Source: Deltaproteobacteria bacterium (GTDB lineage Bacteria; Desulfobacterota; Desulfobaccia; Desulfobaccales; 0-14-0-80-60-11). Taken from it: DNA of 10,081 nucleotides. Both the position numbers and the translations under genes were made by a program. A model generated the notes under the pieces. That model searched no databases. It was not told the DNA's origin and was given only the letters and a program-made list of their open reading frames with translations. Location: assembly GCA_023381945.1 (NCBI GenBank), contig JAMCQY010000309.1, forward strand, positions 1 through 10,081. The letters run 5' to 3'. This document shows, in pieces, positions 5,224-10,081 of this stretch. Numbering within the stretch: position 1 is the stretch's first letter; each line of letters starts with the position of its first letter.

Positions 5224-6654
5224 ATGTCCGAAGATCTGAAAAAAGAGGTTCAAGAAGCACCGTTACTATGGCCTCTAACCCCGATCCCGACGTTTGAAGA
5301 AGTTTACGATCCCAAGATCTGCACCGAGGCGTCCCGGGAAATCTCCACCATCTTTGAGGGCTGGCTCCATCCCAAGCATGAGATGGCCAAACCCGAGGCC
5401 CTGGGCCAGATCCGGGTGCTGGAATGCGGCCACGGCGGCCTCCAGTGCAACACCATGCAGGCCGGCGGCTACCTGGGCGAACTGGGGGCCAACGTCATCA
5501 TGGTGGAACCGCCGGGCGGCTCCCCCATCCGCAAGCTGGCGGCCTTCGGGCGCAAGCGCTACATGTTCAAGGACAATGTCAACGGCGACCTCTGCGGTGG
5601 CGGCTTCCTGCATGAATGCCGCAACAAGCAGTCCATCACCCTGGACCTGACCACCGAAGAGGGCCGGGAAATCCTGAAAAAACTGGTCGTCCATGCCGAT
5701 GTACTTATTGAAAACTACGCCCCCGGGCAGTTCGACGCCTGGGGCATCGGCTACCGCCAGCTTTCCAAGATCAACCCCCGCCTGATTTACGTCTGGAACG
5801 GCCAGAAAGGCCAGTGGGGCCCCTTAACCGACAAACCCGGCGAGCTCTATCCCTCGTCGCCTTGCGCCTCCGGCTGGTGCCATGCCACCGGGCTGCCCAA
5901 GAGCTTCGGCGGCACCCCTATCCGCTCCGGCGAGCGGTCTGATGATATCCTCTGCGGCAATCTGACGGCCCACGCCACCATCGCCGCATTGATCTATCGC
6001 CTTACCTCCGGCAAAGGCCAGTTCGTCGAGGTGACCTCGTCGGAAGCCCACGCCCGCATCCATGACTATGCCTGGGGTTGGTACGGCATGGACGGCTCCA
6101 GTAAGCCCCGTTACGGCAACTGGGACCTGGCCATCAACATCTACTCGGTCAACCCCTGCAAAGACGGTTACATGATGGTGGGCGGCGGCCATGACCGGCT
6201 GTGGTACCGCATCTGGAAGACCGTGGGCAAGGACCGCCCCGAGCTGGAAGACATGATCCTGGATGAGCCCACCCTGCGGGTGGTCATCGACCGGGTCGGC
6301 CACGACCAGCAGGTCAAGACCTGCACCATCCTCACCGACTGGATGAAGGACTACACCCGGGAAGAATGCCGCGCCAAGTTGCTGGAAGAGGAAGTAGCCG
6401 CCGGCGGCGTCTCCTTCCTGGACGAAGTGGCGGAAGAGCCCCATTACAAGTACCGGGGCATGGTGCGGGCTATCGAGACGGCCCACTACGGCAAGGTGCT
6501 GTTCTGCGGTTCGGTGTTCTATGGCCACCGGACTCCTGGCCGGGTCAAAGACCTGGGCCGCCCGGTCGGCTATGACAACAGCGACGTCTACCGCAAGCTG
6601 CTGGGCTTCGACACCGACAAGCTGAATGAGCTGTATTCCAAAGGGCTCATCTAA
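5224..6654 (+). CDS. Class III (CaiB/BaiF family) CoA-transferase, subunit 1
   Basis: A 476-residue enzyme of the formyl-CoA transferase/CaiB family, which moves CoA between carboxylic acids through an aspartyl-CoA thioester. The core begins near residue 60 (GQIRVLEC), then GGYLGELGANVIMVEPPGG (81-99), LIENYAPGQFDAWGIGY (161-177) and INPRLIYVWNG (183-193). Asp241 in DILCG (241-245), followed by TAHATIAALIYRLTSGKGQ (248-266), is the likely catalytic Asp. A glycine loop VGGGHD (319-324) matches the mobile loop of the family. About 60 extra N-terminal residues make it longer than the usual 380-430. The start has AAGGAGG seven bases upstream. It is 18 bases before a second, different CaiB-type gene. 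This suggests a heteromer like BbsEF (succinyl-CoA:benzylsuccinate CoA-transferase), but no other bbs gene is present, so the acid substrate is unknown. Tandem TAA TAG stops end the gene. Confidence 0.92.
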   Translation: MSEDLKKEVQEAPLLWPLTPIPTFEEVYDPKICTEASREISTIFEGWLHPKHEMAKPEALGQIRVLECGHGGLQCNTMQAGGYLGELGANVIMVEPPGGSPIRKLAAFGRKRYMFKDNVNGDLCGGGFLHECRNKQSITLDLTTEEGREILKKLVVHADVLIENYAPGQFDAWGIGYRQLSKINPRLIYVWNGQKGQWGPLTDKPGELYPSSPCASGWCHATGLPKSFGGTPIRSGERSDDILCGNLTAHATIAALIYRLTSGKGQFVEVTSSEAHARIHDYAWGWYGMDGSSKPRYGNWDLAINIYSVNPCKDGYMMVGGGHDRLWYRIWKTVGKDRPELEDMILDEPTLRVVIDRVGHDQQVKTCTILTDWMKDYTREECRAKLLEEEVAAGGVSFLDEVAEEPHYKYRGMVRAIETAHYGKVLFCGSVFYGHRTPGRVKDLGRPVGYDNSDVYRKLLGFDTDKLNELYSKGLI

Positions 6655-6672
6655 TAGAGGGGGTTAGGAAAT

Positions 6673-8031
6673 ATGGCAGATTTGGATAAACTACCCTTTG
6701 AGGAATATTGTAGGACCGTATTCAACAAAGACACGCTGGCAGAGAAACCCGAATGCCTGAAGGGCTATCGGGGGCTGTCCTGCACCCAGTACATCCTGGG
6801 GCCTGCGGCCGCCGCCTACCTGGGCGAGCTGGGGGCGGAGGTCATCAAGATCGAGGTGCCCCGCCTGGGCGAGCCCATGCGTCACTGCTCCCCCTACAAC
6901 GAGTCCTGGTTCTACCCGGTATCCCGGTGGAACCCGGGCCGCGGCACCTCCCCGGCCTTCCAGGGCGCCAACCACAACGAATACTTCGTCACCCTGGACT
7001 ACCGCAAGCCGGAGGCCAAGGAGATCTTTTACGGCCTGGTGCAAAAGTCGGACTTCATGGTGTGGAACTACCGGCCCGGCACCTTCGACCGCTGGAAGAT
7101 CGGCTACGGCGCCTGCAAAGAGGTGAACCCCAGAATCGTTCTGGCCTGGTGCGGCGGTTTCGGCGGCTTCGGCCCCGGCCGGAACTGGGCCTCCTACGAC
7201 ATCCTGGGCCAGGCCAAGGGCGGCGTCTTCTCCTTCACCGGCCACCGGGCCGGGAGGGCCAGCGCCGGCTTCCCCAGCAAACACACCACCTGGATCATGG
7301 ACTACTCCATCGGCATGCTGGTCTCCACCGCCACGCTGGCCGGCCTTTTCTGGCGGGACACGGTGTCCAACCTGGGGAACTACTTCGAATGCTCCCAGGT
7401 TCAAGGCTCCACCCGCTACACCGAATACGGCCTGCCCCTATGGGGCCGCACCGGCATCGTCCGCATGCGCTGGGGCAACTGGGACACCGAGATCTGCGTC
7501 AACGGCATCTGCGCCTGCGGCCTCTCTTCCTATCCTCATTCGGACCATCCGGCGGAGAAGGAAGAAGGCTACATCTGTGTCCAGGCTTATACTGATGCAG
7601 ACTTCGCTAATCTGATGAACCTCATCGGCCGCCCCGACCTGGGCAAGAAGTACGCCACCCATGACGACCGGGTGGAAGCCCGGGCCCAGGAAGAGATCTA
7701 CCCGGCCATCGAGGAGTTCCTCAAAGACAAGAACAAAGAAGAAGCCAACCGCATCTTCAGCAGCGCCGGCATCATCTCCCAGCCCCTGCTCACCATCAGG
7801 GAAGCGGCCAATTGCGACCACTTCCTGGAGCGGGGCTCCCTGGGCTGGTATGACGACCCGTACTACGGTGACGTCTTTACCCAGAAGACCATGTACAAGA
7901 TGAGTGACTCGCCGCCGCGCTTGAAGCACGTGCATCGCCCGGTGGGCTCCGATAACGAGGAGATCTACCAGCGGGTCTGCGGCTTCAGCCAGGACCAGAT
8001 CCGGGAGTTTGAAGCCAAGGAAATCATCTAA
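6673..8031 (+). CDS. Class III (CaiB/BaiF family) CoA-transferase, subunit 2
   Basis: A 452-residue paralogue, clearly divergent from its neighbour. The CaiB core starts near residue 29: LKGYRGLSC, AAYLGELGAEVIKIEVP (47-63), FVTLDYRKPEAKEIF (105-119), VWNYRPGTFDRWKIGYG (130-146), VNPRIVLAW (151-159), FGGFGPGRNWASYDILGQA (163-181). Asp210 in DYSIG (210-214) falls at the family's catalytic position, so this subunit may be active too, not just structural. The glycine loop seen in subunit 1 is not evident here; a Cys-rich stretch (CVNGICACG, 275-283) lies in that area. The ribosome site is AGGA (6666-6669) near the ATG. Codon use is very biased to C/G-ending codons, like subunit 1, which fits high expression. 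A close pair of unlike class III transferases is best known from BbsE/BbsF-type succinyl-CoA-dependent enzymes; the substrate here is inferred only to be a carboxylic acid. Confidence 0.92.
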   Translation: MADLDKLPFEEYCRTVFNKDTLAEKPECLKGYRGLSCTQYILGPAAAAYLGELGAEVIKIEVPRLGEPMRHCSPYNESWFYPVSRWNPGRGTSPAFQGANHNEYFVTLDYRKPEAKEIFYGLVQKSDFMVWNYRPGTFDRWKIGYGACKEVNPRIVLAWCGGFGGFGPGRNWASYDILGQAKGGVFSFTGHRAGRASAGFPSKHTTWIMDYSIGMLVSTATLAGLFWRDTVSNLGNYFECSQVQGSTRYTEYGLPLWGRTGIVRMRWGNWDTEICVNGICACGLSSYPHSDHPAEKEEGYICVQAYTDADFANLMNLIGRPDLGKKYATHDDRVEARAQEEIYPAIEEFLKDKNKEEANRIFSSAGIISQPLLTIREAANCDHFLERGSLGWYDDPYYGDVFTQKTMYKMSDSPPRLKHVHRPVGSDNEEIYQRVCGFSQDQIREFEAKEII

Positions 8032-8041
8032 CTGGAGCGCG

Positions 8042-8086
8042 GTGGGGCCGGGTTCTATTGCCGGCCGGAGCCACACCTCTATTTTT
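8042..8086 (+). terminator. Intra-operon hairpin with T run (possible attenuator)
   Basis: GTGG plus GGCCGG (8042-8051) pairs with CCGGCC (8061-8066) and, after a four-base bulge, CCAC (8071-8074). A T-rich tail ending in five T (8082-8086) follows at a short distance. It sits in the 75-base gap between the second CoA-transferase and the zinc-ribbon gene. A partial terminator or mRNA-stabilising stem there would lower or uncouple expression of the two small genes. Confidence 0.45.
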
Positions 8087-8106
8087 AACGGGAGGAATGA
8101 CTCGAT

Positions 8107-8520
8107 ATGACTGAATTCAAAGTATCGTTGTTTTACGATTGCCCGAAATGCAAGGCGCGTAACTTCCTGGATCCCTATAGCTTTTGGGAATATTCCGGCA
8201 ATTTCAAATGCGCCGGCTGTGATAACCTCTACTATGCAGAGTGGGAAAACGGCCAGCGGGTGGTGGAGCCGGAAGCGGCCCGGGGCACGGACTTTATCCT
8301 GCCCGGCTATGCCGAAACTCCGGATCTGAAGCCCCTCTCCGGGGAAGGCAAGACCTCGGCGCCGCCCTTTGCCAATGTCACCTTCCTGGGGAAACCCAAG
8401 AATCTCACGGTGTCGGCTCGGGGTAAGCTCGTTGCTTGCACCCAGCTCACCCCGGAAGACCTGGACGGCAGCGCCTGGAAACGTATCACCGCTCAACGGA
8501 AATACGGCAAATCCTGGTAA
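8107..8520 (+). CDS. Zinc-ribbon protein, unknown function
   Basis: A 137-residue protein with an N-terminal four-cysteine zinc ribbon: CPKC (C12, C15) and CAGC (C35, C38), each pair preceded by a hydrophobic or aromatic stretch. This is typical of a metal-binding knuckle pair. A linker with Gly, Pro and acidic residues (about 50-95) leads to a basic C-terminal segment (VTFLGKPKNLTVSARGKLVAC..., with C111). There is no signal peptide or membrane helix. The start is set by GGGAGGA (8090-8096) ten bases upstream. The gene lies in the operon after the two CoA-transferases, so it may be an assembly, substrate-presenting or regulatory partner. A comparison with BbsA, the small zinc-finger partner of the bbs thiolase, comes to mind, but I see no direct sequence match and make no assignment. 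Confidence 0.8.
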   Translation: MTEFKVSLFYDCPKCKARNFLDPYSFWEYSGNFKCAGCDNLYYAEWENGQRVVEPEAARGTDFILPGYAETPDLKPLSGEGKTSAPPFANVTFLGKPKNLTVSARGKLVACTQLTPEDLDGSAWKRITAQRKYGKSW

Positions 8521-8556
8521 CGGCCGTAACTTCGGAAGATAGGAGGAATATCTGAT

Positions 8557-8745
8557 ATGCCAGAGATTCTGTGCGACTCTTGCAGGAACATCAAATATAC
8601 GTATGACCCGCAAATGTCCAAGGTTTGTTACGGTCATTGCCGGGCCATTGAATATCCTTTCCTGCTGGGCATTTTTAAGGAAGCGCGGCCGGGCGCCTTT
8701 ACGGCTCCTACGGACTGCAAGTACTTCCAAGAAAAGAAAAAGTAG
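8557..8745 (+). CDS. Small five-cysteine metal or Fe-S binding protein
   Basis: A 62-residue protein with Cys at 6, 9, 24, 28 and 54 (CDSC, CYGHC with His27, DCKYF) and a Lys-rich tail. The C-x2-C-x14-C-x29-C spacing (plus C28) and the C-terminal Cys followed by an aromatic recall the small HiPIP-like iron-sulfur subunits of fumarate-adding and decarboxylating glycyl-radical enzymes (BssB/BssC, HpdC). This is a pattern resemblance from memory, not an alignment; a zinc site is the main alternative. AGGAGG (8541-8546) lies ten bases upstream of the ATG. It is the last gene of the operon: the stop is 19 bases before a strong terminator. No glycyl-radical enzyme or activase is present in this window. 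Confidence 0.78.
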   Translation: MPEILCDSCRNIKYTYDPQMSKVCYGHCRAIEYPFLLGIFKEARPGAFTAPTDCKYFQEKKK

Positions 8746-8764
8746 GATAGACTAACGTCCAACC

Positions 8765-8798
8765 GGGGCGTCGGCTCACCGGCGCCCCTATCTTTTTA
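8765..8798 (+). terminator. Factor-independent terminator of the CoA-transferase operon
   Basis: GGGGCGTCGG (8765-8774), tetraloop CTCA, CCGGCGCCCC (8779-8788): a ten-base stem with one G-T wobble. A T-rich tail with five consecutive T (8792-8797 region) follows. It sits 19 bases after the last operon gene and 18 before the next ORF. Confidence 0.85.
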
Positions 8799-8815
8799 TC
8801 CTCACGGTAATTCTC

Positions 8816-9145
8816 ATGAGAGACTTTTCGCTCTATTATTGGGATCGGCGCCTTGACGAGGCCGAAGTGATTGAACTTCTGAACCTGGCCTGGGACGAAC
8901 TCTATGAATTGGAATTCGACCAGTCCTTCGGGGCCTGGCGGGGCGTGCACTTCGAGCCGGAGACGGATACGGTTCATATCACTTGGGAAAACATGTATGC
9001 CGCGCCGCTGATGATGTCCATCCACCGGGTCACCCGGATTATCCGCAACAATTACCCGCGGGACGAATTTCTCGAACTGGAGCAGGCCGAAATTGAACGG
9101 CTCCGCCAGTTGCCGCCTAAGAGCCGTCAAAAGCCGGGAGCTTGA
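8816..9145 (+). CDS. Hypothetical acidic 109-aa protein
   Basis: I do not recognise this protein. It has no Cys, no signal peptide and no membrane helix. It is rich in acidic and aromatic residues (SLYYWDRRLDEAEVIELLNLAWDELYELEF at 5-34) and ends in a helical, Glu-then-basic tail (DEFLELEQAEIERLRQL, then KSRQK). The alternation suggests a small alpha/beta or helical cytoplasmic domain. The ATG at 8816 has no good Shine-Dalgarno, and it lies only 18 bases after the operon terminator, so translation from a leaderless or read-through transcript is possible. The frame is well used and the product is not low-complexity, which argues for a real gene. It is 47 bases before the LsrF-like aldolase gene and may be co-transcribed with it. 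Confidence 0.65.
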   Translation: MRDFSLYYWDRRLDEAEVIELLNLAWDELYELEFDQSFGAWRGVHFEPETDTVHITWENMYAAPLMMSIHRVTRIIRNNYPRDEFLELEQAEIERLRQLPPKSRQKPGA

Positions 9146-9192
9146 TAAAAGAAATATCCCCTTTAATACGTTTACCTTAAGGAGCCGGACAG

Positions 9193-9981
9193 ATGGATTG
9201 GGGAATGAAAAATCGCTTAAACCTGCTGATGCCGGGCGGCAAATGCTTTTTTATGCCCATTGACCATGGTTATTTTCAAGGACCCACCAGGTGTCTGGAG
9301 AAGCCGGGAGAGACGGTCGAACCGTTGCTGCCTTATGCGGATGCGATCTTTTGCACCCGGGGCGTCTTGCGGGCCGCCATCGATCCCCTTGCCACGAAAC
9401 CGATCGTTCTCAGGGTCTCCGGCTGTACCAGCGTGGTGGGTAAAGACTTGGCCAACGAGGAACTTACCACGTCGATTACCGAGATCATTCGCTTGAATGC
9501 CGCGGCTGCTGGTATTTCGGTCTTTATCGGCACCGATTATGAAAAGGAATCCCTCAAGAATCTCTCCACCCTGGTTAATGAGTGCGAGGATTACGGCATC
9601 CCGGTAATGGCCGTGACCGCGGTCGGGCGGGAGCTGGAAAAACGGGAAGCCCGCTACCTGGCCTTATGCTGCCGGATTGCCGCCGAATTGGGCGCCCGGG
9701 TAGTTAAGACCTATTGGTGCCAGGATTTTGAAAAGGTGGCCTGCGGCTGTCCGGTGCCGGTAATTATGGCCGGCGGGCCCAAGTGCGAGACCGAATTGGA
9801 AGTGCTGGAATTTGTGCATGACGGCATTCAGAAGGGCGCCGTGGGTATTAATTTAGGAAGGAACGTCTGGCAGAGCCCGCATCCGGTGGCTATTGCCAAG
9901 GCCTTGAGGGCGATTGTGCATGATAAGGCTTCCGTCAAACAGGCCCATGAGATCTTCAGAGGGGCCAAAGAGAAAAAGTAG
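9193..9981 (+). CDS. lsrF: LsrF-like class I aldolase/thiolase (DhnA family)
   Basis: A 262-residue TIM-barrel enzyme of the DhnA/LsrF group. Motifs recalled from LsrF (3-hydroxy-5-phosphonooxypentane-2,4-dione thiolase) are all present: LDWGM-type start, PIDHGYFQGPT (22-32), FCTRGVLR (53-60), VMAVTAVGRE (138-147), RIAAELGARVVKTYW (161-175), CGCPVPVIMAGGPK (184-197) and GINLGRNVWQSPHPVA (218-233). Lys172 is the expected Schiff-base lysine; AGG (193-195) and GRN (222-224) fit phosphate binding. Escherichia coli LsrF is longer at the N-terminus (about 30 residues); this protein starts at the barrel, with AAGGAG eight bases upstream. No other lsr (AI-2 uptake) gene is visible, so it may act on another phospho-sugar or dione. 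Fructose-bisphosphate aldolase or the ADH synthase of the alternative aromatic pathway are other family members and cannot be excluded. A putative dehydrogenase gene follows. Confidence 0.88.
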   Translation: MDWGMKNRLNLLMPGGKCFFMPIDHGYFQGPTRCLEKPGETVEPLLPYADAIFCTRGVLRAAIDPLATKPIVLRVSGCTSVVGKDLANEELTTSITEIIRLNAAAAGISVFIGTDYEKESLKNLSTLVNECEDYGIPVMAVTAVGRELEKREARYLALCCRIAAELGARVVKTYWCQDFEKVACGCPVPVIMAGGPKCETELEVLEFVHDGIQKGAVGINLGRNVWQSPHPVAIAKALRAIVHDKASVKQAHEIFRGAKEKK

Positions 9982-10002
9982 TCGGTGGCCAGTGAATAGA
10001 TC

Positions 10003-10030
10003 GAAACTGAAAACTGAAAACTGAAAACTG
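10003..10030 (+). repeat. Four-copy heptanucleotide tandem repeat
   Basis: GAAACTG followed by three AAAACTG units (10003-10030) lies in the 55-base gap between the LsrF-like gene and the next start codon. Arrays of this 7-nt type are common as intergenic short repeats. A minus-strand ORF through it (9853-10038) is a product of the repeat, with a low-complexity Phe/Ser stretch, and is not a gene. Confidence 0.8.
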
Positions 10031-10036
10031 TATTCC

Positions 10037-10081
10037 ATGCTGGTCGCCAGATACTACAACAACAGCGATATTCACTTGGAG
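10037..10081 (+). CDS. N-terminus of a probable medium-chain (zinc-type) alcohol dehydrogenase, partial
   Basis: Fifteen codons (MLVARYYNNSDIHLE) are visible before the window ends. The pattern M-x-V/A-A-R-x-x-x-x-x-D-I-x-L/I-E is the usual start of medium-chain dehydrogenases (threonine, sorbitol or butanediol dehydrogenase-like). The identification rests on this short stretch only. An in-frame TGA at 10022-10024 makes ATG 10037 the only reasonable start. There is no Shine-Dalgarno; the heptanucleotide repeat ends six bases upstream. The gene follows the LsrF-like aldolase, so both could serve one sugar or dione pathway. Confidence 0.55.
   Translation, partial: MLVARYYNNSDIHLE

Noticed and set aside
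5824..6528. A 234-codon minus-strand frame inside the first CoA-transferase
   Set aside because: Shadow frame with a biased composition, no ribosome site considered and no family motif.
6691..7404. A 237-codon minus-strand frame inside the second CoA-transferase
   Set aside because: Gly/Ala/Val-rich shadow product with no domain; the plus-strand gene carries clear CaiB motifs.
6753..7595. A 280-codon plus-strand frame overlapping the second CoA-transferase
   Set aside because: Out-of-frame reading rich in Arg, Leu, Pro and Gly, as expected from codon-biased DNA.
7438..8730. A 430-codon minus-strand frame across the second CoA-transferase and both small genes
   Set aside because: It runs antisense to three well-supported genes with ribosome sites and family motifs. 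Its product shows no family motif, and GC-rich codons on the plus strand explain the lack of stops.
5224..8745. Assignment as a true bbs (benzylsuccinate degradation) operon
   Set aside because: Only CoA-transferase-like genes match; no BbsCD, BbsG, BbsH or BbsB equivalents are in the window and the small proteins do not match clearly.
9142..9169. Sigma-70 promoter (TTGATA ... TAATAC) before the LsrF-like gene
   Set aside because: The -35 is fair but the -10 matches poorly, and the better TTTAAT gives only a 14-base spacer.
9853..10038. A 61-codon minus-strand frame over the 7-nt repeat
   Set aside because: Its Phe/Ser-rich start is produced by the tandem repeat itself.

Overview
The window comes from a GC-rich bacterial chromosome. 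Several traits together suggest an anaerobic Desulfobacterota-type (deltaproteobacterial) organism. It has many GT4/GT9 glycosyltransferases, a candidate sigma-54 promoter ahead of a CoA-transferase operon, small Cys-rich proteins, and dispersed palindromic and heptanucleotide repeats of a kind common in such genomes. This placement is an inference; there is no rRNA or marker gene here.

Left part (1-4743) is a cell-surface polysaccharide block. It holds the 3' end of a GT4 glycosyltransferase (+), a small one-TM protein (-, 620-850), a GT9 heptosyltransferase-like enzyme (+, 938-2095), a convergent complete GT4 glycosyltransferase (-, 2322-3452), and a membrane-anchored SGNH/GDSL-type hydrolase (-, 3535-4743). 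The junctions carry a factor-independent terminator (2161-2208), a C-rich palindromic repeat (2226-2299) and a second dispersed palindromic repeat that ends just before the GT4 start codon (3460-3523).

Region 4744-5223 is a 480-bp regulatory intergenic region. It contains a minus-strand -10 box for the SGNH gene, a 15-nt dyad that could be an activator site, an AT-rich tract, a good sigma-54 -24/-12 element, a hairpin, an orphan Shine-Dalgarno and a short TTG-initiated leader ORF whose stop codon abuts the next ATG.

Region 5224-8745 is the most notable unit. It is a four-gene operon of two different class III (CaiB/BaiF, formyl-CoA-transferase-like) CoA-transferases, each keeping the expected catalytic Asp, followed by a 137-aa zinc-ribbon protein and a 62-aa five-Cys protein. 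A strong terminator (8765-8798) closes it. The two transferases probably form a hetero-oligomer, by analogy with the benzylsuccinate CoA-transferase BbsEF, and the short Cys protein has a layout reminiscent of the iron-sulfur small subunits of glycyl-radical enzymes. The substrate cannot be read from this window.

Right part (8816-10081) holds an unrecognised acidic 109-aa protein, an LsrF-like class I (Schiff-base) aldolase/thiolase, a 7-nt tandem repeat, and the first 15 codons of what looks like a zinc-type medium-chain alcohol dehydrogenase leaving the window.
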